Below are positions 7,985 to 19,951 of a stretch of 64,000 nt of DNA, piece by piece. This DNA comes from Nesterenkonia sedimenti (GTDB lineage: Bacteria; Actinomycetota; Actinomycetes; Actinomycetales; Micrococcaceae). The notes under the pieces are model-generated. The model was not told the origin of the DNA, made no database searches, and was given only the letters and a program-made list of their open reading frames with translations. Position 1 is the stretch's first letter; each line of letters begins with the position of its first letter. Where the stretch lies: assembly GCF_012641515.1 (NCBI RefSeq), contig NZ_JABAHY010000001.1, positions 248,001-312,000 on the forward strand. Reading direction: 5' to 3'. A program made the translations under genes and the position numbers.

Positions 7985-9661
7985 ATGACTTCTCAGCATG
8001 ACCTGCATCACGCCACAGACTCTGCGCCGGGCCGCGAATGGTGGCGCAGCGCAGTGATCTACCAGATCTACCCCCGCTCCTTTGCGGACCATAATGGTGA
8101 CGGCCTGGGCGATTTGCCCGGTATCACTTCCCGGCTCGAGGAGCTGCAGGAACTGGGCATTGATGCGATCTGGCTCAGCCCCTTCATGACCTCCCCGCAG
8201 AAGGACGCCGGCTACGATGTGGCCGACTACTGCGATGTAGACCCGATCTTCGGGACCCTGGCCGACTTCGATCAGATGCTGCAAGCCGCTCATGCCCGAG
8301 GTATCCGGGTAATTGTGGATCTGGTGCCCAATCACTCCTCGGACCAGCACGCTTGGTTCCAGCAGGCGCTGACCGCTGCCCCCGGAAGCCAGGAGCGGAA
8401 GCGCTATATCTTCAGGGAGGGCACCGGAGAGAACGGTGAGCTGCCGCCGAACAACTGGCAGTCGATCTTTGGCGGGCCGGCCTGGACCCGGGTCACCGAG
8501 CCGGACGGCAACCTCGGCCAGTGGTACCTGCACCTCTTCGACTCATCCCAGCCTGACTTCGACTGGTCCAATCAGGAGGTTCACGAGGAGTTCCGCCGGA
8601 TTCTGCGCTTTTGGCTGGACCGGGGAGTGGACGGCTTTCGGGTGGATGTGGCGCACGGGCTGGTCAAAGACCAGGACTTCCCGGACTACACCCCCGATCC
8701 GGAGGCGGCCTCGATGGGTGGGGAACAGACCCCGGCACCGTACTTCGAGCAGCCCGGAGTCCACCAGATCTACCGGGATTGGCGGGAGGTGCTGGAGGAG
8801 TATGACGGTGATCGTGCCCTGTGCGGGGAAGCCTGGGTCTCCTCTGTGGACGCAATGGCACAGTGGGTGCGCCCCGATGAGATGCACCAGACCTTCAACT
8901 TCGAGTACCTGCTGGCTCCCTGGGAGGCTGAGGAGCTCAAGGACATCATCGACCGTTCCATCAATGCCTTCGGCGCAGTGGGGGCGCCCAGCACCTGGGT
9001 GCTGTCCAACCACGATGTGGTCCGCCATGCCACTCGGCTCTCGCTCACCGAGGAGAACCCGCAGGGCACCGGCATCGGTCCAGACTCACCAGGTATCCCT
9101 GCCCACCAGGATGCCGTACAGCGGGCACAGGCCGCCACAGCACTGATGTTGGCTCTGCCCGGCTCGGCCTATGTCTACCAAGGGGAGGAGCTGGGTCTGG
9201 ATGAGGTCCACGACCTGCCTGCTGATACTCGTCAGGACCCTACCTGGTTCCGCACCGAAGGGGAGAAGTACGGACGCGACGGATGCCGGGTGCCGATTCC
9301 CTGGGAAGCCGAGGCACCTGCTTTCGGCTTCAACACCACAGGGGAGGCCTGGCTCCCGCAGCCGCAGCGCTGGACTGCCCTGGCCCGGGATGCCCAGCGC
9401 GCTGATCCGCAGTCCACACTGAATCTGTACCGGCAGCTGCTGAGCCTGCGTAAGCAGCGTGATCTGGGCTCTGGAGCACTCGAGTGGGTTCAGGACTACG
9501 GTCCAGGGGTGCTTGCCTTCCGCAGCGCCGGCACATTGGTCATCGCCAATATCAGCGGCTCCCCGGTGGAGCTTCCAGAGGGTGCTGAGGTCCTGGTGGC
9601 CAGTGCCCCCCTGGAGGACGGGCGGATCGGTGCTGACACCACAGTATGGTTAGAGCAGTAG
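7985..9661 (+). CDS. GH13 alpha-glucosidase (oligo-1,6-glucosidase/maltase type)
   Basis: A cytoplasmic GH13 enzyme of 558 residues that should release glucose from maltose or isomalto-oligosaccharides. Visible regions are SAVIYQIYPRSF at the start of the barrel, DLVPNHSSDQH, GFRVDVAHGL (nucleophile Asp), CGEAWV (acid Glu) and LSNHDVVRHATR (third Asp). The ATG at 7985 is preferred over an in-frame GTG at 7979 because AGGG at 7974-7977 gives proper spacing only to the ATG. It is divergent from malE and followed 13 bases later by the LacI regulator, so one operator region controls import and breakdown. Confidence 0.9.
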   Translation: MTSQHDLHHATDSAPGREWWRSAVIYQIYPRSFADHNGDGLGDLPGITSRLEELQELGIDAIWLSPFMTSPQKDAGYDVADYCDVDPIFGTLADFDQMLQAAHARGIRVIVDLVPNHSSDQHAWFQQALTAAPGSQERKRYIFREGTGENGELPPNNWQSIFGGPAWTRVTEPDGNLGQWYLHLFDSSQPDFDWSNQEVHEEFRRILRFWLDRGVDGFRVDVAHGLVKDQDFPDYTPDPEAASMGGEQTPAPYFEQPGVHQIYRDWREVLEEYDGDRALCGEAWVSSVDAMAQWVRPDEMHQTFNFEYLLAPWEAEELKDIIDRSINAFGAVGAPSTWVLSNHDVVRHATRLSLTEENPQGTGIGPDSPGIPAHQDAVQRAQAATALMLALPGSAYVYQGEELGLDEVHDLPADTRQDPTWFRTEGEKYGRDGCRVPIPWEAEAPAFGFNTTGEAWLPQPQRWTALARDAQRADPQSTLNLYRQLLSLRKQRDLGSGALEWVQDYGPGVLAFRSAGTLVIANISGSPVELPEGAEVLVASAPLEDGRIGADTTVWLEQ

Positions 9662-9674
9662 GTCCATCCGTTGT

Positions 9675-10724
9675 ATGAGTAGGGGAGCTGTGGTCAGTCT
9701 TGATGAAGTCGCCCGTGCCGCGGGCGTCTCCTCAGCCACTGCTTCCCGCGCGCTGAGCGGCCGGGGGCACGTGTCCCCGGCTACCCGGCAGAAGGTCAGT
9801 GAGGCTGCTAAGGCCCTGGGCTATGTGGTCTCCTCGGCAGCTTCCTCGCTGGCCTCCGGGCGCAGCAGGAGCATTGGGGTGATCACCCCGGACCTGCACC
9901 GGTGGTTCTTCAACTCTGTGCTCACCGGCATCTCCGACACCCTGACCCGTGCCGGCTATGATCTGACGCTCTACAACGTCACCAGCGATCCGCAGCTGCG
10001 CCGAGAGATCTTCCGCGCCTTCCTGCGCCGGCGCCGGGTGGACGGGGTCATTGTGGTGGCCCTGGAGCTGGATGATTGGGAGACTGAGCAGCTGCAGGGG
10101 CTGGGCATGCCGGTGGCGGTGCTTGGTGGCAGGCCTCGGCAACTGCCCGGGATGGCCATTGATGACCAGGGTGTCACCCGGCTGGCGGCCGAGCATCTGC
10201 TGACTCTAGGACACCATGAGATCGGCTATATAGGCGGGGACCAGGCCTTTGACATGGATTATCACGTCCCCACTCAGCGCCGTGAAGGCTTCAACCAGGC
10301 GCTGCAGGCCCAGGGGATTGATCCCGCCGCAGCTGCGGCACGGGCTGCTGACTTCACCATTGAAGGCGGGTACGACGCCGCCAAACAGCTCTTCGGTGCC
10401 CCCGGCTCCTCGCTCACCGGCCTGGTGGCGGCCTCCGATGAGATGGCTATCGGCGCGATGATTGCTGCCAAGGATCTAGGGATTCAGATTCCCCAGCAGG
10501 TCTCAGTGGTCGGTGTGGACGGTCATGAGCTGGGCACGCTCTTTGGCCTCACCACAGTCGACCAGCACCCAGTGGGACAGGGCCGTATCGCCGCCGAGCA
10601 CATTTTGGCCCGTGTGGTGGGGGAGGGCGGCGAGGAGAGCGATTTGCCCTTCGAACTGGTTGTCCGCTCCAGCACCGCCGCCCCGGCAGAGAGCGGGCGC
10701 AGCATCTCCGAGCCCTCAGGCTAG
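9675..10724 (+). CDS. LacI-family transcriptional regulator of the maltodextrin genes
   Basis: A 349-residue LacI/GalR-family repressor. The N-terminal helix-turn-helix is VSLDEVARAAGVSSATASRAL (split here as VSLDEVARAAG plus VSSATASRAL), followed by the hinge and a periplasmic-binding-protein-like sensor domain. A sugar or sugar phosphate should be the inducer. It probably binds the AAGCGCTT operators at 7837 and 7957 and so controls both malE and its own operon. The start is uncertain: ATG at 9675 has no good ribosome binding site, and a GTG at 9690 lies only two bases behind AGGGGAG. Its stop codon overlaps that of the convergent HNH gene in a CTAG. Confidence 0.85.
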   Translation: MSRGAVVSLDEVARAAGVSSATASRALSGRGHVSPATRQKVSEAAKALGYVVSSAASSLASGRSRSIGVITPDLHRWFFNSVLTGISDTLTRAGYDLTLYNVTSDPQLRREIFRAFLRRRRVDGVIVVALELDDWETEQLQGLGMPVAVLGGRPRQLPGMAIDDQGVTRLAAEHLLTLGHHEIGYIGGDQAFDMDYHVPTQRREGFNQALQAQGIDPAAAAARAADFTIEGGYDAAKQLFGAPGSSLTGLVAASDEMAIGAMIAAKDLGIQIPQQVSVVGVDGHELGTLFGLTTVDQHPVGQGRIAAEHILARVVGEGGEESDLPFELVVRSSTAAPAESGRSISEPSG

Positions 10725-12167
10725 GCTGCCCGTTCAACGTCCGTATAGGACTCCTGCGGCAATGGCCAGAGTGCTAGTTCGGGGAGGGACTGTTGTGGGG
10801 CTTCCGTGGTGGTGAGAGGGAGTCCGGTGGTTTTGATGTTGTGGTGGGTGCGGCAGAGAGCGCGGAGGTTTGCTGCGGTGGTGTCACCGATGGGCCAGGG
10901 TGCGTGGTGGTTGATGTCGCCGCGTTCGGCCGGGCGGGTGCAGCCGGGTACGGTGCATTGGCCATCGCGCAGCACGATGTGTTCGCGCAGGAGTTTGGGC
11001 ACTTGGTAACCCTGATAGGTGTGGGCAGCGATGTTGAACTCCACTCCGGTGGGCCCGTATAAGTACTCTCTTGGGGCGTGTTCTGCTGGTAGTGGGTCAT
11101 CGGTGATGTACAGGCAGTGCCAGCGTTTTCGGATGCTGGGACTTCGCGCCAGGTACCGGATGACTCCGGCGGGGACCGCCTCGCCGGTCTACAGACGCCG
11201 CGGTTGGCTGGGCTGGTTCAGTCTGATCACTGGGTACCGGTTCAGAGGTGTTGTAGAGGATGTGGCCGAAGCTTCCGCGCACTGGTCCGGGTGGGACCGG
11301 ACGCTGATTCTGCCCGAGACCCTGTGCCGTGGTGGAGTCTGTGCGCGGGGGCAGGTGTGCTGCGAGTCCTGCGGTGACCGGATTATGCGGAATCTTCTGG
11401 CTATGGGAGCGGGCGACTGCGCCGAGCCGGCGGCCCATGGTCTCTGCGACCAGGGTGGGCAGCTGCGCAATGAGCAGGCTCATGCCCTCAATGTCTTCGC
11501 AGGGACGGATATAGCCATACCGTCCCTCAGCGTTGCGGGCGCACTGTTCTGCATGCTGTTCGGGGTCAGCGATGGCGGTGAACCGGCGCAGCCAATCATC
11601 CAATTCTGTAGGCCGCAGCTCAGCCGCCCGTGCCGGCACCTGAGTATCGAGGCGAGCTAGCCGGTCCTCATCGTTGCGGAGTCTTCTTGCTGCCTGGGCG
11701 ATCTTTGAGACTGCCAATGTTGTGATCCGCAGGTGGGTGAACCACTCCCATACGCTAGGCAGCATCTGCTGGGTCAGGGCGGCGTCGTTATAGGCCCTCT
11801 GGGTCCGGTACTGGGACCAGCCCAATGCTTGGGCAGCATAGGTGATCGCTGCTTCCCGGGCAGCCGAGCCAGGGTCTGGGTACTGGTGGGATCTATTCAC
11901 CGGCGCGCTCAGCTCACCGGTGCGCCACCGGTAGGACTCATGGAACCCTTCCACATAGTCCATCAACGCCAAGACGGTCTCGGCCTCAGCACGGCGAGCT
12001 GCGATCACCCGGCCCCGCAGCTTCGCAGCACCGGGATCATCCATCACCGGCAAGCACTGGTGAGGCCCGGGCATAGCCCTCTGTCGATCAGCGTGCGCAG
12101 GGCTGGCCCCAGCTTCTGGGCTCTGCCGGTCCGGACCACCCGATCCCGGCCCTGTGCTCTGCGTCAT
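10721..12167 (-). pseudogene. DUF222/HNH endonuclease gene (13E12-repeat type), frameshifted
   Basis: The N-terminal part (12167 down to about 11190) is a DUF222 protein. The C-terminal part is an HNH nuclease: it reads CTVPGCTRPAERGDINHHAPW and NLRALCRTHHN in a different frame. The C-terminal frame can be followed upstream through GEAVPAGVIRYLARSP and KRWHCLYITDDPLPAEH, all family-like, until a TAG at 11189-11191. The N-terminal frame ends at a TGA near 11097. A single-base change near 11186-11200 therefore separates the halves. This is an inactive gene, a recoded gene or a sequencing error. Family members are common multicopy genes in actinobacteria and often lie in mobile or repetitive settings. 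Confidence 0.75.
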
Positions 12168-12190
12168 ATTTTCAATCTACTACCCACCTC

Positions 12191-12248
12191 GGACATGCCG
12201 AATGTCCGCCGACAAGATGCGGTTGTGACGCACCAGGATCGGCGGACA
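12191..12248. repeat. Inverted repeats upstream of the HNH gene
   Basis: A perfect 10-bp inverted repeat TGTCCGCCGA/TCGGCGGACA (12203-12212 and 12239-12248) encloses 26 bases. The left arm is preceded by GGACAT, which pairs with the ATGTCC overlapping that arm. The block lies just upstream of the HNH gene start and could be an operator, a terminator for readthrough from gdhA, or a small repeat element. Confidence 0.4.
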
Positions 12249-12322
12249 GTGTGCTGGGGGCTTCAATCAGTCCACAGGTGCAGCAGCTGAGGCGCGTCCC
12301 GTCCACTAATGTTCTGGAACGG

Positions 12323-12356
12323 CGGGCGCGACTTGCTGGTTGAGCGCGGGCGCCCG
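12323..12356 (-). terminator. Candidate terminator of gdhA
   Basis: CGGGCGC (12323-12329) pairs with GCGCCCG (12350-12356), ending two bases from the gdhA stop codon. The loop is 20 bases and there is no T-run. GC-rich hairpins without a U-tract are common at gene ends in actinobacteria. Confidence 0.4.
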
Positions 12357-12357
12357 A

Positions 12358-15041
<2,684 letters not shown>

Positions 15042-15078
15042 GGCTCAACACTCTACTCTTCGGCGGTAGGGTTGAGGC

Positions 15079-17997
15079 ATGGTTTCACCTGCTCAGCGCT
15101 ACGCAGAGTTCCGCCGCCGCGCTGCGGACGCCAAGACTCAGCTTGGCGCCTTCACCTCCCAACAGTCCTTTGACCTGGACGAATTCCAACTCGAGGCCTG
15201 CCGGCACCTGGAGGCAGGCAAGGCAGTCTTGGTCGCCGCACCCACCGGTGCGGGAAAAACCATCGTCGGTGAGTTCGCCGTCCATCTCGCGCTGGCCCAG
15301 GGGAAGAAGGCTTTCTACACCACCCCCATCAAGGCGCTGAGCAACCAGAAGTTCCAGGAGCTGCGTGCCGAATACGGTGCAGACCGGGTGGGTTTGCTCA
15401 CCGGGGACACCAGTATCAACTCAGAGGCCGACGTCGTCGTCATGACCACTGAGGTGCTGCGCAATATGCTCTACCAGGACTCCTCGACCTTGGAGGACCT
15501 CGGCTTTGTGGTCATGGATGAGGTGCATTATCTCGCCGACCGGTTCCGCGGAGCGGTCTGGGAGGAAGTCATCATCCACCTGCCCGAATCGGTGCAGCTG
15601 GCAGCGCTGTCTGCAACTGTCTCCAATGCTGAGGAATTCGGCGCCTGGCTGGACACTGTCCGCGGCGAGACGGCTGTGGTGGTCTCCGAGCACCGACCGG
15701 TGCCGCTGTGGCAGCACATGATGATCGACTACCGGCTGCATGATCTTTTCGTCATCACCGAGGAGAACGACGACGAGAACGAGACCAACCAGCTGGTCAA
15801 CCCCGAGCTGCAGCGGATAGCTCATCTCTCCCAGGCGCCACCCTCGCGCCGATCCGGCGGACACCGTGGACGCGGACGGGGACGACGCCGGGACTCTGGC
15901 CGCTCAAACTACCGAGGTGGTGGGGCAGAGGTCTCCCGTCTCTCAGGATCTCCCAGAGGTGCCCCGCGTCTGAGCCGGCCCCGGATGATCCGGGCTCTGG
16001 ACCGGGAGGGCCTACTGCCCTGTATCACCTTCATCTTCTCTCGGGCCGGATGCGAGGCCGCAGTCGAACAGTGCCTGCATCACGGGCTGCAGCTGACCGA
16101 TAAGCAGGAAGCCGCAGAGATCGCCTCCCGCGTTGAGGCCATGGGCTGGGAGCTTCCGGCAGAAGACCTCTCCGTGCTGGGATTCGACAGCTTCCGTGAG
16201 GCCCTGATCAACGGGGTTGCCGCCCACCACGCCGGAATGCTGCCGCCGTTCAAGGAACTGGTGGAGAACCTCTACGCCGAGGGGCTGCTGAAGGTGGTCT
16301 TCGCCACCGAGACCCTTGCCCTGGGGATCAATATGCCGGCCCGCACCGTGGTGCTGGAGAAGCTGGACAAATTCAACGGCGAATCCCATGAGGACATCAC
16401 CCCGGGGGAGTACACCCAGCTGACCGGCCGGGCAGGACGGCGTGGCATCGATATCGAAGGCCATGCCGTAGTTGTCTGGCAGCCCGGTATGGACCCCCGC
16501 CAGGTGGCAGGGCTGGCCTCAAAACGGACCTACCCCCTGAACTCCAGCTTCAGCCCCAGCTACAACATGGCCGTGAACCTCACTGCCCAGTTCGGACGAC
16601 GACGGGCCCGGACCATTCTGGAGTCCTCCTTCGCGCAGTTCCAGGCGGATAAGGCCGTGGTGGGACTGGCCCGGGATGTCGCCAAGCGCGAGTCCTCCCT
16701 GGCCGGTTACCGGGAGTCCATGGAATGTCATCTGGGGGACTTCTTCGAATACGCCCAACTGCGCCGTGAGCTCAATGACAAGCAGAAGGAATCGGCCAAA
16801 GCCCGGAACCGCCAGCGCAAACGGGAGATCATCCGTGTGCTGGCGGCCCTGGAACCCGGTGATGTCATTGAGGTGCCCGGTAAGCGTCGCTTGGGCAATT
16901 GCCTGGTGGTTCATTCCGCACCGGAGCATGACCCACGCCCGGGGGTTGTCACTGAGGATGGGAAGCTGCGCAATGTCACCGTCGATGACTTCCCCCAGCC
17001 CCCTGAGGTGATCTCCAGTATTCGTCTACCCCGCAAACCGCAGGTCAAAGTGCCTAAAATCCGCCGTGATCTGGCCTCGACCATGCGCAATGCGCTGACC
17101 GAACGGACCCCTCCGCGCAAGAGCGCCCCGGCGCCCGGTTTCGGGTTCACAGACCCCGACGCTGAGAACGGCACCACAGTCGCTGAGTTGGAGTCTCAGC
17201 TGCGCAAGCACCCCTGCCATTCCTGCTCCGACCGGGAAGACCACGCCCGCTGGGCCGAGCGGTACTGGAAGCTGAAACGGGAGACCGATCAGCTCAAGGC
17301 TCGGATCGACCGTCGGACCGGGTCCATCGCCAAACGTTTCGACCGGGTCTGCGGTGTCCTGTTCGAACTCGGTCATCTTCAGGCCGCCGAGAAGGAACAG
17401 CTGCCCACCGCTGAGCCGGTGGCCGAAGAGTTCGACGCCGAGGAATTCCTGGTCACCGAACGCGGTCAGCGGCTGCGCAGAATCTACGGGGAACGAGACC
17501 TCTTCACCGAGCTGCTCATGGAACGCGGAGTGCTCTCCCAGCTGGGCCCAGAAGAGTTGGCAGCCTTCTCCACACTGCTGGTCTACCAGGCCAAACGTGA
17601 GGATGAAGGGGCGATGCCGCAGATGCCGAGCAAGAAACTCTCCCAGGCAGTGCGCACAGCCCTTGAGGTTCACGGTGAACTTGAAGCCCGAGAGAAACGC
17701 CACCACCTCGAACCCACCGACACACCCGAGCTGGGCCTGGCTGTGCCCATGTACTATTGGGCCTCCGGGGCGAGCCTGCGGGCCGCATTGGAGGAATCTC
17801 CGCTGGCTGCCGGTGACTTCGTCCGGTGGGCCAAACAGTGCATCGACGCCCTGGACCAACTGTCGGCCGTGCCCACGGCCACCGCCAAATTCGCCACCCG
17901 GTGTCAAGATGCAGTGGACCTCATCGCCAGGGGAGTGGTCTCCTACTCCTCGGTGGCTTATACCTCAATGGAGGAGGACTTCGAGACAGATGAGTGA
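15079..17997 (+). CDS. helY: Ski2/Mtr4-like DEAD/DEAH-box helicase HelY
   Basis: A 972-residue superfamily 2 RNA helicase. The N-terminal helicase core has VAAPTGAGKTIVGEF (Walker A), VVMDEVHYLAD (motif II, DEVH) and SATVSN (motif III). The second RecA fold has GRAGRRGID (motif VI). A basic Gly/Arg-rich insertion (GGHRGRGRGRRRDSGR) lies near residues 258-280. The C-terminal region contains CHSCSDREDHARW, a possible metal-binding Cys/His cluster, and a DSHCT-like domain. It is expected to act in RNA processing or decay. In many actinobacteria helY follows pafBC-tatA-tatC; here it is separated from pafBC by about 11 kb. The next gene overlaps its end by eight bases. Confidence 0.9.
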   Translation: MVSPAQRYAEFRRRAADAKTQLGAFTSQQSFDLDEFQLEACRHLEAGKAVLVAAPTGAGKTIVGEFAVHLALAQGKKAFYTTPIKALSNQKFQELRAEYGADRVGLLTGDTSINSEADVVVMTTEVLRNMLYQDSSTLEDLGFVVMDEVHYLADRFRGAVWEEVIIHLPESVQLAALSATVSNAEEFGAWLDTVRGETAVVVSEHRPVPLWQHMMIDYRLHDLFVITEENDDENETNQLVNPELQRIAHLSQAPPSRRSGGHRGRGRGRRRDSGRSNYRGGGAEVSRLSGSPRGAPRLSRPRMIRALDREGLLPCITFIFSRAGCEAAVEQCLHHGLQLTDKQEAAEIASRVEAMGWELPAEDLSVLGFDSFREALINGVAAHHAGMLPPFKELVENLYAEGLLKVVFATETLALGINMPARTVVLEKLDKFNGESHEDITPGEYTQLTGRAGRRGIDIEGHAVVVWQPGMDPRQVAGLASKRTYPLNSSFSPSYNMAVNLTAQFGRRRARTILESSFAQFQADKAVVGLARDVAKRESSLAGYRESMECHLGDFFEYAQLRRELNDKQKESAKARNRQRKREIIRVLAALEPGDVIEVPGKRRLGNCLVVHSAPEHDPRPGVVTEDGKLRNVTVDDFPQPPEVISSIRLPRKPQVKVPKIRRDLASTMRNALTERTPPRKSAPAPGFGFTDPDAENGTTVAELESQLRKHPCHSCSDREDHARWAERYWKLKRETDQLKARIDRRTGSIAKRFDRVCGVLFELGHLQAAEKEQLPTAEPVAEEFDAEEFLVTERGQRLRRIYGERDLFTELLMERGVLSQLGPEELAAFSTLLVYQAKREDEGAMPQMPSKKLSQAVRTALEVHGELEAREKRHHLEPTDTPELGLAVPMYYWASGASLRAALEESPLAAGDFVRWAKQCIDALDQLSAVPTATAKFATRCQDAVDLIARGVVSYSSVAYTSMEEDFETDE

Positions 17998-19129
17998 ACT
18001 TCTGCACAACGGGACCGTGCATTCCACGGCCCAACCCTATGCGGAGGCCATGGTCGTCGAAAACGGTCAGATTTCCTGGCTGGGTTCCGATGAGACTGCT
18101 GAGCGGATGGACACCGCTGAGCTGACGGTCACCGATCTCGACCGGGGACTGGTGGCCCCAGCATTCGTCGGTCTCGTATCTCTGGAACTGGACTCCACCT
18201 CACCGGCGACCGTTGAGCAGACCCTCGACGACGCCGCCCAGACCCACGGCTATGCGGCCCTGCGACTGGTGTTGGGTCTGAATGTGCACCAGCTGCAGAA
18301 CGATCAGGAAGCCACCGGGCAGAAGCTGCGCGAGGTGCTCACCGCAGCCGCCGAACATCGTATCGAGGTATGGCCGGTAGTTGAACTCTCTGGGGTCACC
18401 GCCGATGGAGGAGCCCCCTCAATTCAGCCGGTCAATGAGCTGCTGGACCTCCTGGAGACTGTCGAAATCCCAGGGCGCCAAGTGGCAGTGGCCCTGGACC
18501 TCACGGCCGTAGCGGAGAATCTCTTGGGCGTGCGCTCCTGGTGCGCCGAAGCAGGCCGACAGCTTCTGCTGAACACCACAGGGGCAGACCCCGAGGTCGT
18601 CGTCGAGGCTGTTGTCACCACCCAGAAGCACCTGCGGGAGCTTAAGCAGACCCCATCGCCGGCAACCCCCACTGTGCTGGTCGGCTTCGACTCCACGGAG
18701 CGGTCTCACTGGGAGGAGCTGCTCAACACCGGCGTCCACGTTCTGCTCACTGGCCCCGGTCACCTGGTGACCGCACTGAGTGTGGGAGTTCCGGTCTCAG
18801 CCGCACCGGAACAGGGGCAGAATCCCTGGCAGCTGATCAGCGATCATGTCCATCATCCGCAGGCGCCGGTTTCGGTTCGGGCAGGCTTCAACGCCCAGTG
18901 CCGCGGCGCCTACCGGTCGCTTCCTGATGCCCCGGCCGGTGCGGGACAGCTCAACCCCGGATCTGAGGCGACATATGTGATCTGGGAGGTCGACTCCCTG
19001 GCAGTTCAGACGCCGAATTCCACAGTTTCGGCATGGAGCACCGACACCCGTGCCAGAACTCCGCTGCTGCCGTTCCTCGACGGAGAAACACTTCCGAAAC
19101 TGGTCAGCACTGTCATCAAGGGAAGGTAA
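17990..19129 (+). CDS. Amidohydrolase-like protein lacking the metal-binding motif
   Basis: A 379-residue protein that begins inside the end of helY. The N-terminal small domain (LLHNGTVHSTAQPYAEAMVVENGQ, here split at VHSTA) and the C-terminal block APVSVRAGFNAQCRGAYR are those of YtcJ-type amidohydrolases. Where the family has PGFVDxHxH, the sequence reads VAPAFVGLVSLEL, so the HxH metal ligands are gone. I also see no clear later metal ligands. It is probably catalytically dead or has a new role. It is translationally coupled to helY and followed by ppm1, a conserved neighbourhood in Micrococcales, so it is unlikely to be a random remnant. Confidence 0.7.
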   Translation: MSELLHNGTVHSTAQPYAEAMVVENGQISWLGSDETAERMDTAELTVTDLDRGLVAPAFVGLVSLELDSTSPATVEQTLDDAAQTHGYAALRLVLGLNVHQLQNDQEATGQKLREVLTAAAEHRIEVWPVVELSGVTADGGAPSIQPVNELLDLLETVEIPGRQVAVALDLTAVAENLLGVRSWCAEAGRQLLLNTTGADPEVVVEAVVTTQKHLRELKQTPSPATPTVLVGFDSTERSHWEELLNTGVHVLLTGPGHLVTALSVGVPVSAAPEQGQNPWQLISDHVHHPQAPVSVRAGFNAQCRGAYRSLPDAPAGAGQLNPGSEATYVIWEVDSLAVQTPNSTVSAWSTDTRARTPLLPFLDGETLPKLVSTVIKGR

Positions 19130-19139
19130 GTTGGATTCC

Positions 19140-19880
19140 ATGAAGACCCTGACCGTCATCCCGACGTATAACGAGATCGACGCTCTGCCTACGACAATCG
19201 GCAGGCTGCGGGCGGCTGTTCCTGAGTCCGAGGTTCTGATCGTCGACGACAACAGCCCCGACGGCACAGGGGATCTCGCTGACCAGCTTAGCGCCGAGGA
19301 CGACTACATCCACGTTCTCCACCGGACTCAGAAGAATGGGCTCGGCGGCGCCTATATCGCTGGATTCAACTGGGGTCTTCAGCGTGATTACGATGCCTTT
19401 GTCGAACTGGACGCTGACGGCTCGCATCAGCCTGAGCAGCTGCCCGATCTCCTGGCTGCCATTGACTCAGCCGACCTCGTGATCGGCTCACGGTGGGTCC
19501 CTGGGGGATCGGTGGTCAACTGGCCGCTACACCGGGAAATCATCTCCCGGGCCGGCAGCCTCTACTCCCGCACCATGCTGGGCCTGAAGGTCCGGGATAT
19601 CACCGCTGGCTTCCGGGTCTTCCGCCGCAGCACACTGGAGGACATCGACCTCGACTCCATTGAATCCGTGGGCTACGGCTTCCAGGTGGATATGACCTTC
19701 CGTGTGGCACGGCAGGGCAAGACCATCCAGGAAGTTCCGATCACTTTTGTGGAGCGCACTCTGGGTGAGTCCAAGATGAGCGGCGGCATTGTGCTCGAGG
19801 CTGTGGCCAATGTGACCAAATGGGGTCTCTCCGCCCGCGCGCAGACGCTGGCGAAGAAGGCCAAGGGACTCTCCTGCTGA
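19140..19880 (+). CDS. ppm1: Polyprenol monophosphomannose synthase (glycosyltransferase family 2)
   Basis: A 246-residue GT2 enzyme that transfers mannose from GDP-mannose to polyprenyl phosphate at the membrane, the donor for lipoglycan and protein mannosylation. It begins MKTLTVIPTYNE and has IVDDNSPDGTGD, the donor-site ELDADGSH (DXD-like) and SRWVPGGSVVNWPLHR, all typical of dolichol-phosphate mannose synthases. It corresponds to the D2 domain of mycobacterial Ppm1, without the acyltransferase domain. The ATG at 19140 matches family starts; a TTG at 19131 lies closer to the AAGGGAAGG ribosome binding site. It faces rbpA across a bidirectional hairpin. Confidence 0.88.
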   Translation: MKTLTVIPTYNEIDALPTTIGRLRAAVPESEVLIVDDNSPDGTGDLADQLSAEDDYIHVLHRTQKNGLGGAYIAGFNWGLQRDYDAFVELDADGSHQPEQLPDLLAAIDSADLVIGSRWVPGGSVVNWPLHREIISRAGSLYSRTMLGLKVRDITAGFRVFRRSTLEDIDLDSIESVGYGFQVDMTFRVARQGKTIQEVPITFVERTLGESKMSGGIVLEAVANVTKWGLSARAQTLAKKAKGLSC

Positions 19881-19887
19881 GGCGCAA

Positions 19888-19919
19888 AGAGCGGCGCACC
19901 AGAGATGGTACGCCGCTCT
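19888..19919. terminator. Bidirectional hairpin between ppm1 and rbpA
   Basis: AGAGCGGCGCACCA (19888-19901) pairs with TGGTACGCCGCTCT (19906-19919), 13 of 14 positions, around a GAGA tetraloop. It lies between two convergent genes and probably terminates both transcripts, although there is no T-run. Confidence 0.75.
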
Positions 19920-19951
19920 CAGCGGGGTCTAGATAGGGGAGAAACCTCCGC

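Noticed and set aside
17354-17989. Upstream extension of the amidohydrolase-like gene into helY
   Set aside because: The extra 212 codons are an out-of-frame reading of helY. The ATG at 17990 gives a family-like N-terminus.
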